Source: JAVHYG01 sp040390025 (GTDB lineage Bacteria; Pseudomonadota; Gammaproteobacteria; Diplorickettsiales; Diplorickettsiaceae). From it: DNA of 64,000 nucleotides. Shown in pieces: positions 17,386 to 25,601 of the stretch (position 1 is the stretch's first letter; every line of letters starts with the position of its first letter). Under the pieces are notes generated by a model that saw only the letters and a program-made list of their open reading frames with translations, was not told where the DNA came from and made no database searches. The translations under genes were made by a program, and so were the position numbers. The stretch spans positions 186,001-250,000 of the forward strand of contig JAZJZD010000004.1 of assembly GCA_040390025.1 (NCBI GenBank), read 5' to 3'.

Positions 17386-18333
17386 GTGTCAACTATTCAA
17401 TACTTAACTGCTACCATAGACTCTATCGGTCAGCGTCTTGACAACTATTTACTTTCTAGACTAAAGGGTTTACCTAAAAGTCGTCTTTACCGAATTATAC
17501 GTAAAGGTGAAGTCCGTGTTAATAAAAAACGTGTAAAACCTGATTATCGATTACAAGAGGGGGATATAATCCGCGTTCCGCCTTTAAAACTCTCTCCGCC
17601 TACCGAAACAAAAACCCCTAATGAAAAACTAGCTAGCTTACTAGAAAAGGCAATTATCTTTGAAGATAAAAACTTTCTAGCTCTCAACAAACCAAGCGGA
17701 TTAGCGGTACATGGCGGCAGCGGAATACAACTTGGAGTGATCGAAACTTTACGCGCTATACGACCACAACAAAAATATTTAGAATTAGTCCATCGTTTGG
17801 ATCGCGATACTTCAGGCTGTTTATTGATTGCTAAAAAAAGCAGCATATTAAAAGAACTACATGAATTACTCCGATCTGGCGCTATCAAAAAAACCTATCT
17901 TGCATTGGTAGTGGGTCATTGGCCAAAATCTTTGCAGAAAATTGATGTTCCACTGTATAAAAATCAATTACAGTCCGGCGAGCGTATCGTCCAAGTTCAT
18001 CAAGCAGGAAAAATCTGTCTAACAGAATTTCGTCCTATAGATTATTTCTCTGATACTACTTTAGTAGAAGCCATGCCTATTACCGGCCGAACTCATCAAA
18101 TTCGTGTCCATGCTCAGTATGCAAAACACCCGATTATTGGCGATGAAAAATATGGTGATAAACTCGCTAACAAAAAATTAAAAGCGCTAGGCTGCCGGCG
18201 ACTTTTTCTACACGCAAGCCAACTCAACTTTATTTTAGCCTCCACAGAACAAACATTCGCACTAAAAGCAGAATTACCTTATGAATTAAAGTGCCTCTTA
18301 AAGCAATTGGGCAACACCAACCCTTTAATTTAA
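17386..18333 (+). CDS. rluC: 23S rRNA pseudouridine synthase RluC
   Basis: A 315-residue RluA-family enzyme. The S4 RNA-binding domain (about 15-75; GQRLDNYLLSRLKGLPKSRLYRIIRKGEVRVN) closely matches RluC. The catalytic motif HRLDRDTSG, containing the essential Asp, is near residue 140, and the C-terminal GRTHQIRVHAQY and GDEKYGD motifs are intact. E. coli RluC modifies U955, U2504 and U2580 of 23S rRNA. The start is a GTG at 17386; the first upstream ATG in that region runs straight into a stop. Divergent from gltA. Confidence 0.93.
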   Translation: MSTIQYLTATIDSIGQRLDNYLLSRLKGLPKSRLYRIIRKGEVRVNKKRVKPDYRLQEGDIIRVPPLKLSPPTETKTPNEKLASLLEKAIIFEDKNFLALNKPSGLAVHGGSGIQLGVIETLRAIRPQQKYLELVHRLDRDTSGCLLIAKKSSILKELHELLRSGAIKKTYLALVVGHWPKSLQKIDVPLYKNQLQSGERIVQVHQAGKICLTEFRPIDYFSDTTLVEAMPITGRTHQIRVHAQYAKHPIIGDEKYGDKLANKKLKALGCRRLFLHASQLNFILASTEQTFALKAELPYELKCLLKQLGNTNPLI

Positions 18334-18768
18334 ACTGCTGCATGCACTTTTCTTGACACTCCCCGTCACCTAAAACTCAACATCCTAATACAAAAAAATT
18401 TAAGCACACCCTAATAATGTTCAATAATTTGGAAGCCGTATTCTTAACAAGAAAATAAATAAAAAATTCATTTTTCAATAGCTTGAATTTATGAGCAACA
18501 ATCATACACATCACGGCCAGGGCAGAAACTCCACTTACTAATTTTCACAAAAATTTCCCAGAAATATCCGTACGCTCAAACAATTATTCATATTTTTCAA
18601 AATATTTTTAACAAAAAAAATTCTAAATTATTAAGTTTAAAAAAGTGTTTACTTAATTTTATCTAATAATTTACTAATATTAATTTAATCTTTTTTACTT
18701 AAAGTGCTAATAATTTTTCTTTATTAGAAAAATTATTTCTATTGATATATTAGATAAGAGATAAAAAA
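18334..18768. other. AT-rich intergenic region upstream of the accessory gene pair
   Basis: 435 bases with no credible gene. The composition becomes very A/T-rich from about 18590. The last 120 bases hold spaced CTTAAT/CTAAT motifs and a TTATTAGAAAAATTATTT stretch before the ATG at 18769. No terminator with a T-tract is evident after rluC. Confidence 0.5.
18652..18691 (+). promoter_or_regulatory. Tandem CTTAAT/CTAAT motifs with 11-bp spacing (PmrA-box-like)
   Basis: CTTAAT at 18652, CTAAT at 18663, CTAATATT at 18674 and TTTAAT near 18684 recur with an 11-base period. The PmrA response regulator of Legionella and Coxiella recognises direct CTTAATATT-type repeats with this spacing upstream of effector and secretion genes. 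The flanking DNA is so A/T-rich that chance is a real alternative. Confidence 0.3.
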
Positions 18769-20802
18769 ATGCCTTTGAGTAAAAACCATACATCTGGTTG
18801 TTTTGGTGGAATATTTAATCTAAGAACCTGGAAAGATCTTATGAATCCACTTGGAGAAGGATCTAACTCAGCAAGATCAGCTTCTCCATTAAAACGATCG
18901 GCTTCCGTAGCAAGTTCATTCAGAACAAAACCAACAAGAACAAGAGGATATAGCATGCAACCTGAATTTAATTCAGCCCAAAACGCTGCAAGTGTAGCAG
19001 ATAATCAATCTCAGCATTCGATAAGTTCCCATCGTACTAATAACGAAGCACAACAACGAAGAGAATCTGAATCTCATTCAGCCCAAAGCGTAAGGCAACG
19101 AAGCACTACAAGTAGAGAATCTGGATATCATTCAGCCCAAAGCGTGAATCAACGAAGCACTGTAAGCATGTCAGATAGTCAATCTTATTCGGAAATAAGT
19201 TACCAGCGTGCTAATAACCCAGTACAAGAACTAAGAGAATTAGAGCGACTCTTTGCCACCTATTTAAATATCCTTCATACAACAACCCAAGTAGAACTGG
19301 GTATCGCAAACTCGAATGAAAGTCCAGAAAGCTTATCTGCAATACAAAAGAAAAGAGCTATTTTTCAGCGTACCGCGCACCACGAACTGCAAAAAAGATC
19401 TAACGAAAAAAAAATGCAAGCTGATACCTCACTTTATCAACTTGCTTTATCTGGCCCTACACAAACAAGATTAAATGCAATTATGGGCGTTGGTGGCTTT
19501 GCAACAACCTTTTCACTCGCGGTAAACCCGGCATTAGGAATAGGACTTGCTGCAGCCACCACAATGATCTACGTAGGTTACCTGGCAGTTGAAGTAATAA
19601 AAGCCCGTCAAAACCGTGTAATCGCTAGAAAACTTCAGCCTTATTTACCTCAAGATGGCAGCGACATTCTAAACGTAATAAGCTCGCTCTTAGTGTTACT
19701 TGTCAAAGATAATTTAGATACAGAGTTACAAATAAGGCATGCAAGAAAATTCAAATTTGATCATAGCCACCTTAAACAGATAATTGAAAATATCTTTAAT
19801 GGTTCAGCAAAGAATGATATTACTGCATCTTGGAGTAGAGAAGAAAAAGCTGTTTGTGACTTAGCGCAAAAATACGCTAAAAAATTATTTGCAAATCTCA
19901 TAAAGTATTCAGAAAACAACGAAAATGGGAAAGCAGAAATAAACAGGGATATATACAAGACGCTTATACCAGGATTTGTCCAAAATAACGGCTCTGTGCT
20001 AGTTACACAAAATAGAGTGATTTTAACAGCTTGGCTAGGCGCCTTAAGTATGCTAGTAGCAGAAGAACCTCCACATCATCAAGAACTTTTTTATGCAGAG
20101 ATAAGTAATATACGAAGACAAGTAGATGGGCAAGTGATGGAACTAGAAATGGAACTAGAAATGGAAAGAGGAAGTAGTCATGAAGAAGCCGCATCTATAA
20201 CCTCTAGCAGGGTACGTGGTATAGAAAAATCAAGAGACTGGGTAAATCGACCCGATTTTAGCAGCGCGAAGTCACAATCCGATGTATCCCTTAACTCACA
20301 TTCTAGCCGCTATACCCCGTTACCGGCTATGGCATACCCTTCATCACCGGTTACCTCTCGATCCGGTTCTAGTCGTGTACGGTTATTATCCAGTGAAAGC
20401 GCAGAATCACAGACGGGCACATCTACAGCGCACACTAGCCCTGCACTACCACGCCGCAACAGCGCACGATACTCTACAGGCAAATCAGATTTGTTCCGTC
20501 CAGCGCTAAATGACAGTGCACAATCACTAGTAAGTATACCTACATCGTATGCTAGCTCTCTGTCGCGCCAAAGTAGTGTACGATCATCACACGCGAGTGG
20601 ATCTGTTGCATCACACACTAGCTCTACGCTACCACGCCATAGACCGGGGTTTTTTCAACCCGTACCAAACAACAGTGCGCGATCACAAGCAGGCTCTGTT
20701 GCATCACAATCTAGCTATACACCCTTAGACAGAGACAACGCACGATCACCCGCTATGTCTGCTACCTCAAAACAGTCTGTTTATACATCGTATCGTCCCT
20801 AA
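18769..20802 (+). CDS. Large Ser-rich membrane-associated protein with YTPL C-terminal repeats (effector candidate, paralogue A)
   Basis: 677 residues, no known family. Residues 1-150 are polar, Ser/Arg/Gln-rich and include a tandem duplication (HSAQSV-x-QRST). Residues 150-215 look helical. A hydrophobic hairpin follows near 235-280 (GVGGFATTFSLAV ... TTMIYVGYLAVEV), then a helical domain to about 460. The C-terminal 210 residues are low-complexity Ser/Arg/Ala repeats containing YTPL and PGFFQP motifs. The helical domain (LDTELQIRHARKFKFDHS) and the tail match those of the next gene, so the two are paralogues. No signal peptide. A disordered tail plus a membrane hairpin is common in type IV effectors, but secretion is inferred only. 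Possible PmrA-like sites lie upstream. Confidence 0.7.
   Translation: MPLSKNHTSGCFGGIFNLRTWKDLMNPLGEGSNSARSASPLKRSASVASSFRTKPTRTRGYSMQPEFNSAQNAASVADNQSQHSISSHRTNNEAQQRRESESHSAQSVRQRSTTSRESGYHSAQSVNQRSTVSMSDSQSYSEISYQRANNPVQELRELERLFATYLNILHTTTQVELGIANSNESPESLSAIQKKRAIFQRTAHHELQKRSNEKKMQADTSLYQLALSGPTQTRLNAIMGVGGFATTFSLAVNPALGIGLAAATTMIYVGYLAVEVIKARQNRVIARKLQPYLPQDGSDILNVISSLLVLLVKDNLDTELQIRHARKFKFDHSHLKQIIENIFNGSAKNDITASWSREEKAVCDLAQKYAKKLFANLIKYSENNENGKAEINRDIYKTLIPGFVQNNGSVLVTQNRVILTAWLGALSMLVAEEPPHHQELFYAEISNIRRQVDGQVMELEMELEMERGSSHEEAASITSSRVRGIEKSRDWVNRPDFSSAKSQSDVSLNSHSSRYTPLPAMAYPSSPVTSRSGSSRVRLLSSESAESQTGTSTAHTSPALPRRNSARYSTGKSDLFRPALNDSAQSLVSIPTSYASSLSRQSSVRSSHASGSVASHTSSTLPRHRPGFFQPVPNNSARSQAGSVASQSSYTPLDRDNARSPAMSATSKQSVYTSYRP
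19060..19167 (+). repeat. Tandem duplication of a 54-bp unit inside paralogue A
   Basis: Two adjacent in-frame copies (19060-19113 and 19114-19167) beginning AGAGAATCTG. They encode RESESHSAQSVRQRSTTS and RESGYHSAQSVNQRSTVS. About five codons differ between copies. The N-terminal tail is therefore growing or shrinking by unit duplication. Confidence 0.9.
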
Positions 20803-20822
20803 TACCGAATGCTTAGTTTTCT

Positions 20823-20847
20823 GGAAGCAACACTACATGTTGCTTCC
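20823..20847. terminator. Hairpin after paralogue A
   Basis: GGAAGCAACA-CTACA-TGTTGCTTCC forms a perfect 10-bp stem 21 bases past the stop codon. No T-tract follows on either strand, so it may be an mRNA-stabilising or attenuating hairpin between the two paralogues rather than a full terminator. Confidence 0.55.
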
Positions 20848-20901
20848 AAAACTTAGCACAACGCGTTTGAAACACTCCTAAAAATAAAAAGGTACAAAAA
20901 A

Positions 20902-22524
20902 ATGCCTCGACTAAACAACACAGAAGAATCGCGATTAGCCACTTTAGAAAGACTAAATCCCATAGCCTATCTCGTTCCTATTAACGAGAAAATGGTATCG
21001 TATTTGGAAAACTTCCAGGGTGATTCTGAACACTATACGCCGCAAAAGGCCCATGAATATCGACTTTTATTAGCATCGGAAATAAAAAAACGAAAAGAAA
21101 AAGCGAGCAGAAATAAATTCGCTCTGAGCGCTACTAACTCTAAATCTGTGCAAACAGTAAAAGCTGTCAAAGGGAAAACCAATGCCACCAAGGAAGTTTT
21201 CGCGGCCATAGAGCCGTTTGCAATGCAGGCCGGTATGGCCGCAGGCGGTCCTATTGGCGCTATCGGCGCTAAACTAGTAGTGGATAAAGCCCATCAACGC
21301 GCACAACAAGCAAAAAAAGTCGTAAAAGGAGCCGTCCAGATCCTAAACGAACCTAAAATTGTAAAAACAGTAACAAGAGTGACAGCGGCAGCGGGAGCAG
21401 TTGCTACCGGCGGTGTAGTTGCAGGAACACTTGCACCAATTATGGCTAATACAGCACAGTCACTGACACAAGGTGCAATCAGTGCATCTTTTTCAGGAAT
21501 TACTAGCAACTCTGGAATTTTGAGTACCGTCATCTCCCCTGTAGTCAATGCGACAAGCTCTGCTTTAGGTGGTGTAGTAGGCGTAACGGCAGGAATTGTT
21601 CTTCCCTTAGCACTTTTATATATAGCAGTACCACAGCTTTATAAACTATTTTTTTGGGGATTAAACAAAACTGTTGATGCAGTGGCTAAAAATCGAAATG
21701 CATTTGTAGATCTCAGCTTATTACCAGACCAAGGACCCTTATTAGAACTCATATGCAACCTCTCAACCTTAGCAAGTATAAAAAAACTTGATACTGAACT
21801 AAAACTGAGAGGCATAGCCAATGTTAAATTTAATATCTCAAACTTATTTAAAAAAATAACGAATCCTGACGGTGAAAAACTGAGTCAAGCAGATGAAGCA
21901 CTTTATCAATTGGCTAGAAAAAATTCTGAAACATTGATAAAACTAAGTAAAAAAGCGGCACAAGACCCTAAAAAATTGATACATTATCAAAATCTACAAA
22001 TCACCCAAGAACTTATAAAGACAATCAAAGAGTTTATTCCAATACCGACATTGAGTGAAGAAATGCGATTTTGCCTTAGCATCACGGGCGCTTTAATCAG
22101 TCAAGAAAAAGCAGAAATACAGGAAGCTTTTCTCCATTCACTTGGGCAGTCATTGCATGATATAGCAAATAGTGATACTTCCAGCCTTGATAGCTGGACA
22201 ACTGATCATACCTACGAGAGTATTGCTAGCCTACAATCTGAGCGCAGATATGCAAATATTCCAAGCTCGAAGTCTAATCACACCTATGAGAATGCGCCAC
22301 CCGTCGCTCGTCATTCGCATCCACATAGTAAAGGCGCACGATCGCAGGCAAGTACTGTTGCATCGCAACGATCTAGCTATACACCGTTAGAACACAACAC
22401 ACGATCCACACCAGCTAATCCAGGCTTTTTCCGCCCAGCATCACGCCACGAGAACATGCGATCACAAGCAGATGCGTCGTCTGTTGCATCACATTCTAGC
22501 TATACACCGCTACGTCGTTCCTAA
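20902..22524 (+). CDS. Ser-rich membrane-associated protein with YTPL C-terminal repeats (effector candidate, paralogue B)
   Basis: 540 residues, no known family. A basic N-terminal region (about 60-100) precedes three Gly/Ala-rich hydrophobic stretches (about 115-135, 160-185, 215-245, the last GVTAGIVLPLALLYIAV). A helical domain homologous to that of the upstream gene follows (LDTELKLRGIANVKFNIS; about 290-425). The tail (430-540) has two HTYE[SN] motifs and two copies of the RSQA-x-SVAS-SSYTPL unit with PGFFRP between them. An AAAAAGG site precedes the ATG. Adjacent to paralogue A with a 99-base gap, it probably arose by local duplication. Membrane insertion or export to a host is inferred. 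Confidence 0.7.
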   Translation: MPRLNNTEESRLATLERLNPIAYLVPINEKMVSYLENFQGDSEHYTPQKAHEYRLLLASEIKKRKEKASRNKFALSATNSKSVQTVKAVKGKTNATKEVFAAIEPFAMQAGMAAGGPIGAIGAKLVVDKAHQRAQQAKKVVKGAVQILNEPKIVKTVTRVTAAAGAVATGGVVAGTLAPIMANTAQSLTQGAISASFSGITSNSGILSTVISPVVNATSSALGGVVGVTAGIVLPLALLYIAVPQLYKLFFWGLNKTVDAVAKNRNAFVDLSLLPDQGPLLELICNLSTLASIKKLDTELKLRGIANVKFNISNLFKKITNPDGEKLSQADEALYQLARKNSETLIKLSKKAAQDPKKLIHYQNLQITQELIKTIKEFIPIPTLSEEMRFCLSITGALISQEKAEIQEAFLHSLGQSLHDIANSDTSSLDSWTTDHTYESIASLQSERRYANIPSSKSNHTYENAPPVARHSHPHSKGARSQASTVASQRSSYTPLEHNTRSTPANPGFFRPASRHENMRSQADASSVASHSSYTPLRRS

Positions 22525-22551
22525 CAAACATTTACGCATTGGAAACATCAA

Positions 22552-22583
22552 GGTTTCCCACACATCTTTATGTGCGGGAAACC
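22552..22583. terminator. Hairpin after paralogue B, between convergent genes
   Basis: GGTTTCCCACACAT (22552-22565) pairs with ATGTGCGGGAAACC (22570-22583) with one mismatch and a CTTT loop. It lies between convergent genes and probably ends transcription from one or both sides, although no strong T-tract follows. Confidence 0.6.
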
Positions 22584-22631
22584 CAATCTAGTACTCTTTA
22601 ATGCAAAAAAATGTCTGCCCCATTAGAAACG

Positions 22632-23552
22632 TTAAGGATTAGGTCTATCACCAAAACTAGGTTGCTCTTGAGTAGAGGCAGTAACTTCATTTGGAACATC
22701 ATTAGTAAAGAAAGCAGGATTTCTTTTTCTACGTGGCGGAGGAATAGGAGGCATTGGCTCCCGTCCCGCTAAACTAGCATTTATCTGCATTAAAACTAAA
22801 TTAATTTCATACCTAAATCCAATGCCGCTTTCTATGTAAGTAAAAAAAGTGTCTCTAACTTTATCTGATACTTGAAAACTTACAAATAAATCAAGCTCAT
22901 AGAGAAAAATTTGTAGCGGATCGTTTTTATGAAAAGTCTCTAAGTCTGTCCATTTTCTTAGTCTGCGAACTGCAGAGTAACCTTCATTAAATAAAGTAAT
23001 ATCTAGCTTTTTCTTGAAAGCAAGCTTAAGTTTTTCTAGATTATCTTTTAGGCGAGATTCAATTAATTCTAAATTATTAAATGTATTAGTAGTATTTATT
23101 ACGTCAAGCAAATTAAATAAGAAAAACAAATTAGACACCAGTTCTATACGAAGATTTAGATCCTCTATAGAGGTTGCAGAAAAATAGTTATCCAATTCTT
23201 CTTTGGTAGTTTTTAATCCATTTTTTAGTTTCAATACATTACTAGAACTAGCCACAGAATGTGCTTTTTCAGCGACAGAGTCTTTGACACTCCGAGGCAA
23301 ACGCTCAATCATGGAAGAAAATACTCCCTTTAATGGTTGCACGAACTGCTTAGATTTAACAGATAGGGAATTTTCTATTTTTGCTTCAAGCTTTTTTAAA
23401 GGCTCTTGTAACTCTGAGTAGAGCTGCTCCTTCAAACGATAAAAATCTTTTCTAGGGATCTCTGGAAAATCTAAATCTGTTATTCCAGCGATTATCCCTG
23501 CTACCCAGTTAATTCTTTCTTGAATATGTTTATTTTTTTTTGAGTCTGGCAT
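22632..23552 (-). CDS. Unknown helical protein with proline-rich C-terminal motif
   Basis: 306 residues with no family I recognise. It is mostly helical and charged, with heptad-like Leu/Lys/Glu stretches (about 40-70 and 115-200). No signal peptide or membrane helix. The last 45 residues are disordered and contain PMPPIPPPRRKR, which includes a P-x-x-P-x-R sequence of the kind bound by eukaryotic SH3 domains. It is convergent with the repeat-protein pair and may belong to the same accessory island. The ATG is preceded only by an A/T-rich leader, with AAGGA further up. Confidence 0.6.
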   Translation of the reverse strand: MPDSKKNKHIQERINWVAGIIAGITDLDFPEIPRKDFYRLKEQLYSELQEPLKKLEAKIENSLSVKSKQFVQPLKGVFSSMIERLPRSVKDSVAEKAHSVASSSNVLKLKNGLKTTKEELDNYFSATSIEDLNLRIELVSNLFFLFNLLDVINTTNTFNNLELIESRLKDNLEKLKLAFKKKLDITLFNEGYSAVRRLRKWTDLETFHKNDPLQIFLYELDLFVSFQVSDKVRDTFFTYIESGIGFRYEINLVLMQINASLAGREPMPPIPPPRRKRNPAFFTNDVPNEVTASTQEQPSFGDRPNP

Positions 23553-23833
23553 TTTTTTAAATAATTTAAATAAAAAGGACTCAAAGTATAGATAGGCATT
23601 ATTAACATATTATTTAATCTTTATTAAATTTGATTAAAATGGATTCTTATATCAGATGCAAACGGACCCGTATTTAATTTGATGGAATAAACTACCTACG
23701 AACTCACTATTAAAACGTTAACTAAGAGAATAGTTCTACAGTATTTAATGTTAGCTATCTAAATTGAAAATGATGTGGCTATAAGATTTTGATAAAAAAA
23801 ACAAAGTGGCTTAAAATATTTATTACACTTTGT

Positions 23834-24493
23834 TTAATTTTTATCTAGCACGGCAAATATCTGTTCGCGCACCTCTAATACTCCTGCCAAGCCATTAATT
23901 TGAATAAAACGAGGCGCCTGCGGATCATCGGAACGCTGCCAATCTTGGTAATAGTGGATCAATGGTTTTGTTTGCTGATGATAAACTTCTAGACGTTTGC
24001 GAATTGTTGCTTCACAATCATCTTCTCGCTGGATAAGATCTTCACCCGTTTCATCATCTTTATTAGGAATACGGGGAGGATTATAGATAAGATGATAAAC
24101 ACGACCCGAAGCTGGATGGATCCGACGCCCACTTAAGCGTCGCACAATTTCTTCATCATCTACAGCAATTTCAATCACAAAATCAATAAAAATAGAACTT
24201 TCCCGAATTGCCCCAGCTTGAGGTAAAGTACGAGGAAACCCATCTAACAAAAAACCATTTTTGCAATCCGCTTGCTGAATTCGAGTTTTAACTAAAGCAA
24301 TAATGACATTATCAGGTACTAGTTGGCCTACATCCATAATGGCCTTGGCCTGTAAACCTATTTCCGTACCTTGACTAACCGCAGAACGTAACATATCTCC
24401 AGTAGAAATTTGCGGAATCTGATAACGCTCTGTGATAAATTTCGCTTGTGTTCCCTTTCCAGCACCTGGACTACCTAACAAAATAACTCTCAT
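23834..24493 (-). CDS. adk: Adenylate kinase
   Basis: A 219-residue long-form adenylate kinase (ATP + AMP = 2 ADP). P-loop GSPGAGKGTQAKF at residues 7-19, AMP-site ISTGDMLRSAV, GFPRTLPQA, and the LID domain from GRRIHPASGRVYH to about 160. The LID has no zinc cysteines, as in enterobacterial enzymes. ATG at 24493. A perfect 20-base palindrome sits 38 bases upstream. Confidence 0.97.
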   Translation of the reverse strand: MRVILLGSPGAGKGTQAKFITERYQIPQISTGDMLRSAVSQGTEIGLQAKAIMDVGQLVPDNVIIALVKTRIQQADCKNGFLLDGFPRTLPQAGAIRESSIFIDFVIEIAVDDEEIVRRLSGRRIHPASGRVYHLIYNPPRIPNKDDETGEDLIQREDDCEATIRKRLEVYHQQTKPLIHYYQDWQRSDDPQAPRFIQINGLAGVLEVREQIFAVLDKN

Positions 24494-24821
24494 AATTCTA
24501 TTTTTAGCTCAAAATAAGTTTTATATACTATACCGATAGTATTTGAAGTTGCGAACAGACAACTTCAAATACTATCGGTGATGCTGAAGGTTCCTCCATA
24601 CCTTTCTTATCCCTGCTAATCAAGCCTGGCTAAGCCCTCAAAAGTATGCTTTTATGACCCTCAAGAGGCTACCCTTATTCAAAAAATCAGCATTTGCTTA
24701 CGTATCTAAATAGATGACTCTGCTTCCAAAGCAGTTTACTATAAAAATCAAATAAATAAGCCCAAATGTAGGCCGCTACTAATTTAAACACCTATGTTAT
24801 CTCAAAACCTATTACTACCCT
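24494..24821. other. Divergent intergenic region between adk and the exonuclease gene
   Basis: 328 bases. It contains the palindrome at 24532-24579. The rest has no open frame of note; a short CCTCAAAAG/CCCTCAAGAGG repetition occurs near 24637-24670. Promoters for both divergent genes must lie here. Confidence 0.4.
24532..24579. repeat. Perfect 20-base-arm palindrome (module C-like)
   Basis: ACCGATAGTATTTGAAGTTG (24532-24551) is exactly reverse-complementary to 24560-24579, with an 8-base loop (CGAACAGA). The inner TTGAAGTTGCGAA / CAACTTCAA matches the terminal hairpin of the long dispersed repeat seen in pilQ. A solo copy of that module. Confidence 0.85.
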
Positions 24822-25601
24822 ATGAACAAGCTTGTCTTTGATATTGAAACCGTCCCTGATACAAAAACTGGCAGAATTCTTTATCAACTAGAAAATGAAA
24901 GCGAGAAAGAAGTCGCTGAAATCATGGTAAAAAAACGGCAGGAAAAAACCGCATCTGCATCTACTTTTCTCCCTCATCATTTACAGCGAATTGTGGCTAT
25001 TTCTGCTGTTTTACACACCAGAGATTACTTTAGAATAGGCTCTTTTGGTAATGTAGAATCTAATGAAGCGGATCTCATCGAGGCTTTTTTTAAATGTCTC
25101 GGTAAATACCAACCTATATTGGTTTCTTGGAATGGTAGCGGCTTTGACCTCCCGGTCTTACATTATCGCGCTTTATTGCATGGTGTTAGTAGTCCTAGCT
25201 ATTGGAATATCGGCGACGACGGCGATGCCAGCTTTCGCTGGAATAATTACCTTAGCCGTTACCACTATCGCCATAGTGATTTGATGGATATATTAGCTGG
25301 CTATCAAGGGCGCTCCAATGCTCCATTGACTGAGATTGCATTGATGCTTGGACTACCCGGAAAATTAGGTATGGATGGTTCTCAAGTTTGGGATTATTTC
25401 CTACAAGGAAAACTTGAAGCAATTCGCAATTACTGTGAAACAGACGTACTCAATACTTATTTAATTTACCTTCGGTTTGAGCTGATACGAGGAAAATTAA
25501 CTTCGGAGGCTTACCGACAAGCGTGCGATGAAACGCGAAAATATATCTCTCAAGAAAAAAAACCTCATTTTGAAGAATTTACAAAAACATGGAAAAATTA
25601 A
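24822..25601 (+). CDS. PolB-like 3'-5' exonuclease (DNA_pol_B_exo2 family)
   Basis: A 259-residue DEDD-type exonuclease. Exo I: FDIETVPD (Asp6, Glu8). Exo II: LVSWNGSGFDLPVLHYRAL. Exo III: YCETDVLNTYLIYLRF (Asp near 206). HSDLMDILAGYQ lies between. The family resembles the proofreading domain of family B polymerases but stands alone; its substrate in vivo is not known. The stop codon overlaps the start of rlmD by 13 bases, so the two are probably translated together. Confidence 0.88.
   Translation: MNKLVFDIETVPDTKTGRILYQLENESEKEVAEIMVKKRQEKTASASTFLPHHLQRIVAISAVLHTRDYFRIGSFGNVESNEADLIEAFFKCLGKYQPILVSWNGSGFDLPVLHYRALLHGVSSPSYWNIGDDGDASFRWNNYLSRYHYRHSDLMDILAGYQGRSNAPLTEIALMLGLPGKLGMDGSQVWDYFLQGKLEAIRNYCETDVLNTYLIYLRFELIRGKLTSEAYRQACDETRKYISQEKKPHFEEFTKTWKN

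Noticed and set aside
20282..20618. Open frames on both strands inside the Ser-rich tail of paralogue A
   Set aside because: They are shadow frames of a low-complexity repeat; the main frame has better context and a paralogue.
22185..22320. EPIYA motifs in paralogue B
   Set aside because: The exact E-P-I-Y-A consensus is not present; only loosely similar Y-E-N/S sites were seen, reported separately as speculative.
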